Assembly (NCBI GenBank): GCA_035628645.1
Contig: DASPJL010000059.1
Location: 1-12,521 of the forward strand
Length of the DNA stretch: 12,521 bases
Source of the DNA: DASPJL01 sp035628645
GTDB taxonomy: Bacteria; Bacteroidota; Bacteroidia; Cytophagales; Cyclobacteriaceae
Direction: 5' to 3'
Shown here: piece by piece, positions 1 through 6,477 of the stretch
Numbering within the stretch: position 1 is the first letter of the stretch
Layout of the letters: each line of letters starts with the position of its first letter
Notes under the pieces: generated by a model
Seen by the model: only the letters and a program-made list of their open reading frames with translations
Databases searched by the model: none
Told to the model about the DNA's origin: nothing
Program-made: the position numbers and the translations under genes

Positions 1-881
1 TTTAATCGCACCATAGTGGAATTGAAATGTTCTTGTAATTCTTTCAGACTTAAGCTCTTCATTTCCTTTAATCGCACCATAGTGGAATTGAAATTTGAGT
101 ATCTCCTACTTCTTCGGTACCAAACTTTACCTTTAATCGCACCATAGTGGAATTGAAATCGGGAACTTTAAACGACGATTACGGTTCTGGTAAACTACCT
201 TTAATCGCACCATAGTGGAATTGAAATAGACAATAAATGTCATAAAACAGTGGGTTTCTTTCCTTTAATCGCACCATAGTGGAATTGAAATGTGATCTAT
301 AATTATACGCCGTATCTGGAATAAAACCTTTAATCGCACCATAGTGGAATTGAAATCCACTTCAAAAACTCCTTGCCAAATGCCAAATGCCATCCTTTAA
401 TCGCACCATAGTGGAATTGAAATGTGATAATACTATTCTAATTCCTTGCGCATTCACTAACCTTTAATCGCACCATAGTGGAATTGAAATGAGAAACCGC
501 CCAAAAGACCTTGTTTAATAACACCCCCTTTAATCGCACCATAGTGGAATTGAAATAAGTATCAGGACTTTATCATGTCCTCCCTTATGGAGCCTTTAAT
601 CGCACCATAGTGGAATTGAAATCCAGAAGCCAAAATAATCTTAGTCGCTCCCCTTAAAGCCTTTAATCGCACCCATAGTGGAATTGAAATGAAAATGAAT
701 TAAGAGAAATGGCAATCCAACAAGCCTTTAATCGCACCATAGCGGAATTGAAATATTTTGATGTCAAAAATACCATTGTAAGCTATTTCAAGCCTTTAAT
801 CGCACCAGAGTGGAATTGAAATAAGGAGCGACACATGTAAGCATTTGACCCTATCAAAGCTTTTAATCGCAAGGTTGAAAC
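1..881 (+). CRISPR. CRISPR array, leader-distal part (13 repeats, 13 spacers, plus a broken 14th repeat)
   Basis: The repeat is 30 nt, starting CCTTTAATCGCACC and ending GTGGAATTGAAAT. Copies start at 1 (lacking its first two bases at the window edge), 65, 130, 198, 262, 327, 394, 461, 527, 593, 660, 725 and 793, with a damaged copy at 860. Spacers are, in order, 36, 35, 38, 34, 35, 37, 37, 36, 36, 37, 34, 38 and 37 nt, and none is duplicated. Complete copies 2-10 are identical. Copy 11 has an extra C (672-674), copy 12 has T743C, copy 13 has T808G, and copy 14 is truncated or fused. Decay to the right and the ATTGAAAT 3' end (an ATTGAAAN crRNA handle is common in type I-B and III systems) place the leader to the left and transcription on the plus strand. 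No cas gene is in the window, so the type cannot be assigned; I-B or III is an inference from the repeat alone. Confidence 0.97.
860..881 (+). repeat. Degenerate terminal CRISPR repeat fused to a transposase stub
   Basis: The first 12 bases (CTTTTAATCGCA) match the repeat with one change (C to T) and lie at the correct distance, 37 nt after copy 13. The next bases, AGGTTGAAAC, only loosely resemble the repeat's GGAATTGAAAT end. They also encode the start of the region that resembles the IS66 C-terminus. Either this is a repeat with an internal deletion of about 8 nt, or the repeat is broken at about 871 and joined to transposase DNA. Confidence 0.75.
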
Positions 882-1053
882 GGCTGTAAAAGCAGTCGCA
901 CTTCTCAGAAGAGACATAGAAGGACTTCCAACCGGAAATAGTATTGAACACTATCTTACTCTTTTAAGTATTCAGCAGACCTGTAAGTATAGAGAACTTA
1001 ATTTTTTCAAATTTCTTTTTCCGATGCAAAATCAATTTCACTATGATTTATGA
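862..1053 (+). pseudogene. C-terminal remnant of an IS66-like transposase
   Basis: An open frame without a start codon runs out of the damaged last CRISPR repeat to a TGA at 1051-1053. Its translation contains FNRKVETAVKAVALLRR, then about a dozen residues, then LLSIQQTCKYRELNFFKFL. This follows the layout of the IS66-family transposase C-terminus: an (N)NxxExAxR segment holding the last acidic residue of the DDE set, a short basic/glycine stretch, then a YSLIxTCKxNxxNPxxYL-type helix. Here the acidic residue would be the E at 877-879. About 60 residues remain of a protein that is normally around 500, so it is inactive. I saw no terminal inverted repeat after the stop. The family assignment rests on pattern memory, not an alignment. 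Confidence 0.6.
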
Positions 1054-1150
1054 ACTATTATTAAATGCACCGTAATGAACTAAGAAAATCTTTCGTACTG
1101 AAATAAAATCCCAAAACCATGAAAGTTTTACCACACGTTATACCACCTCA
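1054..1150. other. AT-rich non-coding stretch between the transposase stub and the tRNA terminator
   Basis: I see no gene here. A segment at 1060-1089 (TTAAATGCACCGTAATGAAC and following) shares the GCACC core and about 17 of 28 positions with the CRISPR repeat. It could be a very old repeat relic or chance. Confidence 0.4.
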
Positions 1151-1189
1151 AAACAAAAACTCCTTACAAACCGCAGTCTATAAGGAGTT
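1151..1189 (-). terminator. Intrinsic terminator of the tRNA-Arg transcript
   Basis: A perfect 9-bp stem pairs AACTCCTTA (1158-1166) with TAAGGAGTT (1181-1189) around a 14-nt loop. Read on the minus strand, the stem is followed by TTTTTGTTT. It lies 15 bp past the 3' end of the minus-strand tRNA, with nothing else in between to terminate. Confidence 0.75.
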
Positions 1190-1203
1190 GAAGAAAATTA
1201 TTG

Positions 1204-1277
1204 TGAACTTGTAGGGATTCGAACCCCAAACCTCCTGATCCGTAGTCAGGTGCTCTATCCAATTGAGCTACAAGTCC
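1204..1277 (-). tRNA. tRNA-Arg (anticodon ACG)
   Basis: On the minus strand the sequence folds as a complete cloverleaf. The acceptor stem pairs GGACTTG with CAAGTTC (one G-U pair). The D-arm is GCTC-AATTGGATA-GAGC, the anticodon stem and loop CCTGA-CTACGGA-TCAGG, and the T-arm TGGGG-TTCGAAT-CCCTA, with discriminator base A. Anticodon ACG (A34 read as inosine) decodes CGU/CGC/CGA arginine codons. The gene is 74 nt, and CCA is not encoded (CAA follows). Its 3' end faces the transposase stub and the CRISPR array, the side on which integrative elements usually join tRNA genes. Confidence 0.95.
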
Positions 1278-1284
1278 AAGACGA

Positions 1285-1316
1285 ACACAATAAATATTGT
1301 AATTTTCGGTTGCAAA
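1285..1316 (-). promoter_or_regulatory. Candidate Bacteroidota-type promoter for tRNA-Arg
   Basis: On the minus strand, TTTG (1316-1313) is followed after 20 nt by TATTGTGT (1292-1285), one mismatch from the TAnnTTTG -7 box of Bacteroidota. It ends 7 nt before the tRNA 5' end, so transcription would begin at or just before the mature RNA. Confidence 0.4.
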
Positions 1317-1371
1317 TCTACAGAATTTCCCGGCTTTTAAAAACTCTAATGCACTTTTCAAATATTAAACA

Positions 1372-1379
1372 TATTTTTG
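1372..1379 (+). promoter_or_regulatory. Candidate -7 box for the outer-membrane barrel gene
   Basis: TATTTTTG is an exact fit to TAnnTTTG, about 85 nt before the start codon at 1465. No good -33 TTTG is seen at the right distance (only TTTT at 1355-1358), so the call is tentative. Confidence 0.35.
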
Positions 1380-1464
1380 CCCAAATAAGTAAAATATCAT
1401 AAAATAGTCAGCATTCTTTAAGTCAGCTATTTCAGGTGATCAATTAAAAACCAAACCGTAACAA

Positions 1465-2166
1465 ATGAAAAAACTTTTTTTGATTATTATAATTCTTACT
1501 TCAATTACAACCGCTTATTCCCAGGAGAAAAAAGACAGGCTTAAGTTTAATGAAATTCCGGGAAATTTTGTTTTCGATATCGGCCTCACCCATTACAGGT
1601 TCTCGAATGGCGATATGCAACTGAGGACGTTTGCCAGTAGAGGCGCTAATATCTACTATACGTACGACATCAATTTAATAGGAGAAAATTTTTCCGTTGC
1701 TTCAGGGTTAGGTGTGGGTATTACAAATTATTCCTTTGCAAACAGAAATACACTTGTTTATGATTCGGAAAGCAAATCAGCAAAGATGCTGGACCTGGCC
1801 GATGAATATGGAAATCTGAGAAAATCAAAATTAAATGCAAACTATATAGACATCCCTTTAGAATTCAGATGGAGATCGGCCAATGATGTAAATTCTTTTA
1901 AGATCGTATTAGGTGCAAAAGCAGGAGTATTGGTTTCTTCACATACTAAATTGAAATTCAAAAATGAAGACGGCATGCAGAAGGAAAAACATGCAGATGA
2001 TTTTGAATTAAACAGATTCAGGTACGGCGTTTATGGAAAAATCGGATATGGGGTATTCCATCTTTTTGGATATTATAGCCTGAGTGAACTGTTTAATGAG
2101 GGAAAAGCTCCTGGTGGAAGATCTATTGTTCCTTATACTTTAGGTATCTCTATCTCAGCATTCTAA
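1465..2166 (+). CDS. Outer-membrane beta-barrel protein (porin-like, PF13568-type)
   Basis: This 233-residue protein begins with a clear type I signal peptide: MKK, a hydrophobic core, and a probable cleavage after TTAYS in TTAYSQEKK. The mature part has repeated alternating polar/hydrophobic strands such as ANIYYTYDINL, NYIDIPLEFRW, SFKIVLGAKAGVLV, RYGVYGKIGYGVFHLFGYYS and YTLGISISAF. It ends in phenylalanine, as expected for export through the BAM complex. Strands joined by turns rich in D/N/G fit the small 8-10-strand barrels common in Bacteroidota; the ligand or role cannot be read from the sequence. PorT of the type IX secretion system has a similar size and fold, but I see no specific PorT signature. 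There is no strong Shine-Dalgarno before the ATG. It is a single-gene unit with its own terminator, convergent with the PAP2-like gene. Confidence 0.8.
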   Translation: MKKLFLIIIILTSITTAYSQEKKDRLKFNEIPGNFVFDIGLTHYRFSNGDMQLRTFASRGANIYYTYDINLIGENFSVASGLGVGITNYSFANRNTLVYDSESKSAKMLDLADEYGNLRKSKLNANYIDIPLEFRWRSANDVNSFKIVLGAKAGVLVSSHTKLKFKNEDGMQKEKHADDFELNRFRYGVYGKIGYGVFHLFGYYSLSELFNEGKAPGGRSIVPYTLGISISAF

Positions 2167-2186
2167 ATTGATTTATTACTTTTTTG

Positions 2187-2229
2187 AACAGGTATGAATT
2201 CAAGGTATTCGTACCTGTTTCTTTATTTT
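2187..2229 (+). terminator. Intrinsic terminator after the barrel gene
   Basis: AACAGGTA (2187-2194) pairs perfectly with TACCTGTT (2212-2219). It is followed by TCTTTATTTT on the plus strand. On the minus strand it is followed by A-rich sequence, so it serves only the plus-strand gene. Confidence 0.75.
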
Positions 2230-2243
2230 GCAACAAGGGAATT

Positions 2244-2855
2244 TCAGATAAGAAAAAAACCTGCAATAAAATTAACCGAGAATCCCAACAGACCTCCTAA
2301 CAGTATTTCTTTCAGATTATGAACCTGAAGACGCAAACGGGCACTCATAATAAAACCCGAAATAACTATTAATATCAAAATCGGATAAAAAAGGCCGACC
2401 TCGGGGTATTTAAAATTTAATGCAAAAAGAAGGCCTATAACGCCTGCTATTCCTGCCGAGTGAGCACTGATTTTCCAGAAAAAATTAATCACTGCTACCA
2501 GGGAAATTATAACAGAAACACCAATAATAATAATGACAATGGCTTTGTTTGTCCCAAACTGATCAAAAAACATATAAGTAATGATCCAGTAAAAAACCGC
2601 AGTAAAAGCAAACGGCATGGCTCTTTCACTTTTCTCGTTCATAACAAAACTGGTGATGGCCCCTGTTTTGTATAAAACAGCAACACTCAACACTGGAATT
2701 AGAAATGACGATATAAATACAATAAGGATAAATTTAGGATGATTGTAAGGAGATAAAATAAAAGGAGAAAATACCTGAATAATTGCAAAAAGGACAGAAG
2801 GCATCAATAAGGGGTGAAAGATTATGGAAATTAGGAATGCGACTGACCTCGGCAC
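2244..2855 (-). CDS. Divergent PAP2-like integral membrane protein
   Basis: This 203-residue, very hydrophobic protein has about seven membrane segments (roughly 5-30, 41-62, 79-98, 104-126, 133-147, 154-172 and 186-203). Two polar loops recall the type 2 phosphatidic acid phosphatase (PAP2) fold. KISAHSAG (128-135) stands where PSGH is normal. R173-x5-H179-x3-E183 resembles the third motif (SRx5Hx3D), with Glu in place of Asp. A possible motif 1 is NEKSERAMP (73-81). If active it would act on a lipid phosphate or diphosphate at the inner membrane; the altered motifs leave activity open. The GTG start overlaps the TAG stop of rpoN by one base (TAGTG), so it is probably translated by coupling and shares the rpoN transcript. 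No standard start codon matches this junction better. Confidence 0.75.
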   Translation of the reverse strand: MPRSVAFLISIIFHPLLMPSVLFAIIQVFSPFILSPYNHPKFILIVFISSFLIPVLSVAVLYKTGAITSFVMNEKSERAMPFAFTAVFYWIITYMFFDQFGTNKAIVIIIIGVSVIISLVAVINFFWKISAHSAGIAGVIGLLFALNFKYPEVGLFYPILILIVISGFIMSARLRLQVHNLKEILLGGLLGFSVNFIAGFFLI

Positions 2856-4306
2856 TATAATTCTTTTCTTAATCTGGCTACTGGAATATTCAATTGCTCA
2901 CGATACTTCGCTACAGTTCTCCTGGCAATATTATATCCTTTGTCATTTAGCATCTTTTCTAATTTATCATCAGAAAGCGGCTTTTTCTTGTCTTCGTTAT
3001 CAATAAACTCCTTTAAAAAATGTTTTACCTCCCGGCTGCTGACATCCTCTCCGGAGTCTGTAGCAATACCTTCCGAAAAGAAGTATTTCAATTGATAAAT
3101 CCCAAATTCCGTCTGAATTGATTTGCTGTTTGCAACCCTGGAAACTGTTGAAATATCCATGTTAATGGCAGTCGCAATATCTTTCAGGATCATTGGCCTA
3201 AGTTTGCTTTCATCACCATCCAAAAAGAAATCATATTGGAATTGGATTATTGCGTTCATTGTTCTCAGCAACGTGTGCTGTCGTTGTTTTATCGCATCAA
3301 TGAACCATTTTGCGGCGTCTAGCTTTTGTTTCACAAAAGTAACGGCTTCTTTCATTTTCTTGTCTTTCTTGGAGCTTTTATCATAGGTCTGCAGCATTTC
3401 CGAATAAGACCTGCTTACCTTTAGCTCCGGAGCATTTTTGGAATTAAGTGACAATTCCAGCTTCCCGTTATTATTTACCAAAATAAAGTCGGGATTGAGA
3501 TATTGTGTTTTTACATCCCCTGAAGCTCCGCCCGGTTTAGGATTAAGCCGGGTAATTATGGAAATAACCTCCTTTAACTCTTCATCACTTTCAATGCCCA
3601 ATTTCTTTTGGATCTTATCATAATGCTTCTTTGTAAACTCATCAAAATACTCGGATACTATTTGTTTGGCAAGTTTAACATGGCCATTTAAGTCCTCTTT
3701 TCTTTCGAGCTGAAGCATCAGGCACTCCTGAAGATCCCTGGCAGCAATTCCCGGTGGGTCAAAGTCCTGAACTTTAAACAAGATCTCCTCCACTTCTTCT
3801 ATTGTGGTATCTATGTTCTGTGAAAATGCGAGGTCATTTACGATAGAATCCAGGTCTCTTCTGATATAGCCATCCGTATCTATACTTCCGATAAGTTGCA
3901 TTCCGATGGTATGCTGCCGCTCGTCCAACCTCAAAAAACCCAACTGAGACATCAGAGAATCAATGATTGTACTGGTCATTGGGATGGGCATTTCCCTATC
4001 TTCTTCATCTCCATTTGCACCGTCGCCCTGCATTTTATAACCACTTATATCATCATCCCTGATATAGTCTTCTACATTTACATCTTCACTTTTATTAAAG
4101 TCATCTCCAAAATCCTCCTGATTCTCATATTGCTCATCAGGACTATCTTCCTCCTCCTTGCCTTCCTCCAATGCAGGATTTACCTCCAGTTCTTCTTCAA
4201 TTCTTGCATCCAATTCCATGGTTGGAATTTGCAGCAGCTTGATAAATTGAATTTGCTGAGGTGATAATTTCTGCGATAAAGTTTGGCTAAGACTGAGCTT
4301 TTGCAT
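2855..4306 (-). CDS. rpoN: RNA polymerase sigma-54 factor
   Basis: RpoN directs core RNA polymerase to -24/-12 promoters and needs an AAA+ enhancer-binding activator to open DNA. The 483-residue protein has all expected parts. The glutamine/leucine-rich region I (about 1-48, with LSLSQTLSQKLSPQQIQFIKLLQ split by turns) binds activators and is followed by a long acidic region II (about 48-107). The core-binding part includes DFDPPGIAARDLQECL (181-196). A helix-turn-helix lies near 372-395 (LKDIATAINMDISTVSRVAN), and the diagnostic RpoN box ARRTVAKYRE is at 461-470. Length is normal. An AGGAG sits 5 nt before the ATG, a rare good Shine-Dalgarno in this window. It is divergent from asnS and heads an operon with the PAP2-like gene. 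Confidence 0.98.
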   Translation of the reverse strand: MQKLSLSQTLSQKLSPQQIQFIKLLQIPTMELDARIEEELEVNPALEEGKEEEDSPDEQYENQEDFGDDFNKSEDVNVEDYIRDDDISGYKMQGDGANGDEEDREMPIPMTSTIIDSLMSQLGFLRLDERQHTIGMQLIGSIDTDGYIRRDLDSIVNDLAFSQNIDTTIEEVEEILFKVQDFDPPGIAARDLQECLMLQLERKEDLNGHVKLAKQIVSEYFDEFTKKHYDKIQKKLGIESDEELKEVISIITRLNPKPGGASGDVKTQYLNPDFILVNNNGKLELSLNSKNAPELKVSRSYSEMLQTYDKSSKKDKKMKEAVTFVKQKLDAAKWFIDAIKQRQHTLLRTMNAIIQFQYDFFLDGDESKLRPMILKDIATAINMDISTVSRVANSKSIQTEFGIYQLKYFFSEGIATDSGEDVSSREVKHFLKEFIDNEDKKKPLSDDKLEKMLNDKGYNIARRTVAKYREQLNIPVARLRKEL

Positions 4307-4310
4307 CTAC

Positions 4311-4319
4311 TCTCCTACT
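4311..4319 (-). promoter_or_regulatory. Ribosome binding site of rpoN
   Basis: On the minus strand AGTAGGAGAGTAGATG places AGGAG five bases before the start codon, which fixes the start at 4306. Most other genes here lack such a site, as is usual in Bacteroidota. Confidence 0.6.
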
Positions 4320-4350
4320 TTTTGTTGACAAAATATATTGTCAGTTTGGG

Positions 4351-4358
4351 CAAATTTA
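4351..4358 (-). promoter_or_regulatory. Candidate -7 box for rpoN
   Basis: On the minus strand TAAATTTG fits TAnnTTTG exactly and would give a leader of about 40 nt to the rpoN start. No clear -33 element is present. The rest of the 158-bp divergent region (4307-4464) is very AT-rich and must also hold the asnS promoter, for which I see no convincing boxes. Confidence 0.35.
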
Positions 4359-4464
4359 TAATAATTTTTATAATACTTTGAGAAAAAATATAATTATCGT
4401 TTTTTTGAACAATTATTAATAAACAATAGTCAATATTAAATAAACACATTAATATCTTAAAAAA

Positions 4465-5904
4465 GTGAAACGAACCAGAATTGTTGATTTACTAAAGTCT
4501 GAGGCTTTTGATAGTGAAGTATTTGTAAAGGGATGGGTAAGAACAAAAAGAGGAAATAAAAATGTAAATTTTATTGCCCTGAATGATGGTTCGGTTATTC
4601 ATAATTTACAGGTAGTAGCGGACATGTCGGCGTTTACTGATGAAGACCTGAAAGCAGTAACTACCGGTGCTTGTATTTCAGTAGAAGGCATCCTTATAAA
4701 ATCATCGGGAGCCGGACAAGCAGTGGAAGTTCAGGCAAAGAAAATAGAAGTATTGGGAGGTGCGGATCCCGAAAAATATCCCTTGCAGCCTAAAGAACAT
4801 TCTTTAGAATTTTTAAGGGAGATTGCCCATCTGCGACCCAGAACGAACACTTTTAGTGCGATTTTTAGAATAAGACATGCCCTTGCTTTTGCCATTCATA
4901 AATACTTTAATGAAAGAGGCTTTACCTGGTTACATACCCCCATTATTACAGGAGCAGATGCGGAAGGTGCAGGAGAAATGTTCAGGGTAAGCACTTTAGA
5001 CCCGATAAATCCTCCAAAAAACGAGGATGGAAGTGTTAACTATAAAGAAGACTTTTTCGGAAAACAAACCAACCTGACTGTATCTGGTCAATTGGAAGGT
5101 GAACTGGGCGCGATGGCCCTTGGTTTGATCTATACCTTCGGACCTACCTTCCGAGCAGAAAATTCCAATACCACGCGTCACCTGGCAGAATTCTGGATGA
5201 TAGAACCTGAAATGGCCTTTTATGAACTGGAAGACAACATGGAGCTGGCAGAAGATTTTCTGAAAAACATAATCCAATATGCGCTTGACAATTGCAAAGA
5301 TGACCTAGCCTTCCTTGCTACGAGGTTGAAGAAGGAAGATGAAAAGAAAAAACAGGAAGAGCGAAGCGGAATGGATCTTATTGAAAAATTGAAATTCGTG
5401 GTGGAAAATAACTTTGAACACCTTACTTATACCGAAGCAATAGACATATTAGTCAAGTCAAAACCTAATCAAAAAAAGCAATTCAAATATCCGGTAGAAT
5501 GGGGCACTGACCTTCAGTCAGAACATGAGAGATACCTTGTGGAAAAGCACTTCAAAAAGCCTGTTATCCTTACGGATTACCCTGCTAAAATCAAAGCTTT
5601 TTACATGAAACAAAGCGAGGATGGAAAAACAGTAAGGGCAATGGATGTCCTTTTTCCAGGTATAGGTGAAATAATAGGCGGTTCGCAACGTGAAGAAAAT
5701 CTGGAAAAATTACTTAGAAGAGTTAAAGAAGTTGGAATAAACGAAGAGGATATATGGTGGTACCTTGAAACAAGAAAATTCGGAACCGCACCTCATGCTG
5801 GTTTTGGGTTAGGCTTTGAACGATTGGTATTATTTGTAACAGGAATGGGCAACATCAGGGATGTAATACCTTTCCCCAGAACACCATTAAATGCCGAATT
5901 CTAA
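4465..5904 (+). CDS. asnS: Asparaginyl-tRNA synthetase
   Basis: This class IIb synthetase joins asparagine to tRNA-Asn in the cytoplasm using ATP. The 479-residue protein has an N-terminal OB-fold anticodon-binding domain (about 15-100, with VFVKGWVRTKRGNKNVNFIALNDGS at 19-43). The catalytic domain carries motif 2 (FGPTFRAENSNTTRHLAEF, 225-243) and motif 3 (HAGFGLGFERLVLF, 444-457, then GNIRDVIPFPRTP). RAENSNTTRHLAEFWMIEPE is the AsnRS form rather than the AspRS form. A lysine/glutamate-rich insertion at about 280-310 is typical of this family. The start is GTG; the next residues (KRTRIVDLL) match the usual N-terminus, and no ATG lies nearby. It is divergent from rpoN and ends in a strong terminator. 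Confidence 0.97.
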   Translation: MKRTRIVDLLKSEAFDSEVFVKGWVRTKRGNKNVNFIALNDGSVIHNLQVVADMSAFTDEDLKAVTTGACISVEGILIKSSGAGQAVEVQAKKIEVLGGADPEKYPLQPKEHSLEFLREIAHLRPRTNTFSAIFRIRHALAFAIHKYFNERGFTWLHTPIITGADAEGAGEMFRVSTLDPINPPKNEDGSVNYKEDFFGKQTNLTVSGQLEGELGAMALGLIYTFGPTFRAENSNTTRHLAEFWMIEPEMAFYELEDNMELAEDFLKNIIQYALDNCKDDLAFLATRLKKEDEKKKQEERSGMDLIEKLKFVVENNFEHLTYTEAIDILVKSKPNQKKQFKYPVEWGTDLQSEHERYLVEKHFKKPVILTDYPAKIKAFYMKQSEDGKTVRAMDVLFPGIGEIIGGSQREENLEKLLRRVKEVGINEEDIWWYLETRKFGTAPHAGFGLGFERLVLFVTGMGNIRDVIPFPRTPLNAEF

Positions 5905-5934
5905 AAGATAAAAAGAACAAAATAATTAGTTTTT

Positions 5935-5984
5935 AGCATAAAGTCTTAACCCATTAAACTGAAAAGACTTTATGCTTTTTTTTT
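5935..5984 (+). terminator. Strong intrinsic terminator after asnS
   Basis: AGCATAAAGTCTT (5935-5947) pairs over 13 bp without mismatch with AAGACTTTATGCT (5964-5976), and T's continue to 5984. It is the best hairpin in the window. Confidence 0.92.
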
Positions 5985-6235
5985 ATTGATATCTAATTAC
6001 ACTTTCTCTGGTCTCCTCATCAGGTATAGTAAATTGTAAAGTTTTGCCTAATCATTCCTGACCTCATTTAAATTCGACCTTCAAAATTTAACAATTCTTT
6101 CAGCTTTTCTATTCGTTGATTTATAACCCATTCCCCTAATAAATCCGTATCTAAAACAGGAATACAGTATGCACATTGACTTTTAATACAATTCGGGAAA
6201 TAAAATCTCAGAATTACAGATTGTTGATAAAAATC
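5985..6235. other. Intergenic region with no gene seen
   Basis: This is AT-rich sequence between the asnS terminator and the small hydrophilic gene. It has no recognisable promoter boxes, structured RNA or repeats. A 66-codon minus-strand frame at 6068-6268 has biased composition and overlaps the next gene's start, so I do not count it. Confidence 0.5.
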
Positions 6236-6463
6236 ATGAATATGAAAAATCCTGAAAATGATAAACAAAATATAAAATCTGAAAAGAAAGATAATTTAAA
6301 GAAACATCCGGGAACAGGACTCTATGATCTTGGAGTTGTGATTGGAGGAGAAAATGAAAGAGTAATTGGTGATGATATTCCTGCGGCAGAAGACTATAAA
6401 CAGACGCAGATGCAGGAAAGAGTGAGTATTAATCAGAATCAAGAAAAGAAGGACAAGGATTAA
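6236..6463 (+). CDS. Small hydrophilic protein of unknown function
   Basis: If translation starts at the ATG at 6236 the protein has 75 residues; a second ATG at 6242 is equally possible. The frame is open further upstream to a TTG at 6176, but I see no reason to use it. The product is very rich in Lys, Glu, Asp, Asn and Gln, with no signal peptide or membrane segment. The middle, HPGTGLYDLGVVIGGENERV, is the only less polar part and the one likely to be conserved; the two tails look disordered. The stop is 14 bp before the glycosyltransferase start on the same strand, so the two are probably co-transcribed. I do not recognise the family, and the call rests on coding-like composition and operon position. 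Confidence 0.55.
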   Translation: MNMKNPENDKQNIKSEKKDNLKKHPGTGLYDLGVVIGGENERVIGDDIPAAEDYKQTQMQERVSINQNQEKKDKD

Positions 6464-6477
6464 ATACCATCCACACA

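Noticed and set aside
882..1160. A possible cas gene fragment at the right end of the array
   Set aside because: The only long frame (to 1053) fits an IS66 transposase tail, not any Cas protein I know, and the rest is non-coding.
1164..1361. A 65-codon minus-strand open frame
   Set aside because: It runs straight through the tRNA-Arg gene and its terminator.
1465..2166. PorT of the type IX secretion system
   Set aside because: Size and fold fit, but no PorT-specific sequence was recognised, so the general barrel call is kept.
3123..4264. Several plus-strand open frames antisense to rpoN
   Set aside because: rpoN on the minus strand is certain over its whole length; these are shadows of its codon use.
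4321..4464. A T-box or attenuator leader in front of asnS
   Set aside because: The region has no specifier-type stem, no T-box motif and no terminator/antiterminator pair; it is AT-rich spacer.
6176..6235. TTG start 20 codons upstream for the small hydrophilic gene
   Set aside because: The extension has no protein-like features, and two ATG codons lie close together just downstream.
6068..6268. A 66-codon minus-strand open frame with two cysteines (CIKSQCAYC)
   Set aside because: It overlaps the start of the small plus-strand gene and has low-complexity N-terminal codons. It has no visible ribosome site and no family resemblance, though a decayed gene cannot be excluded.
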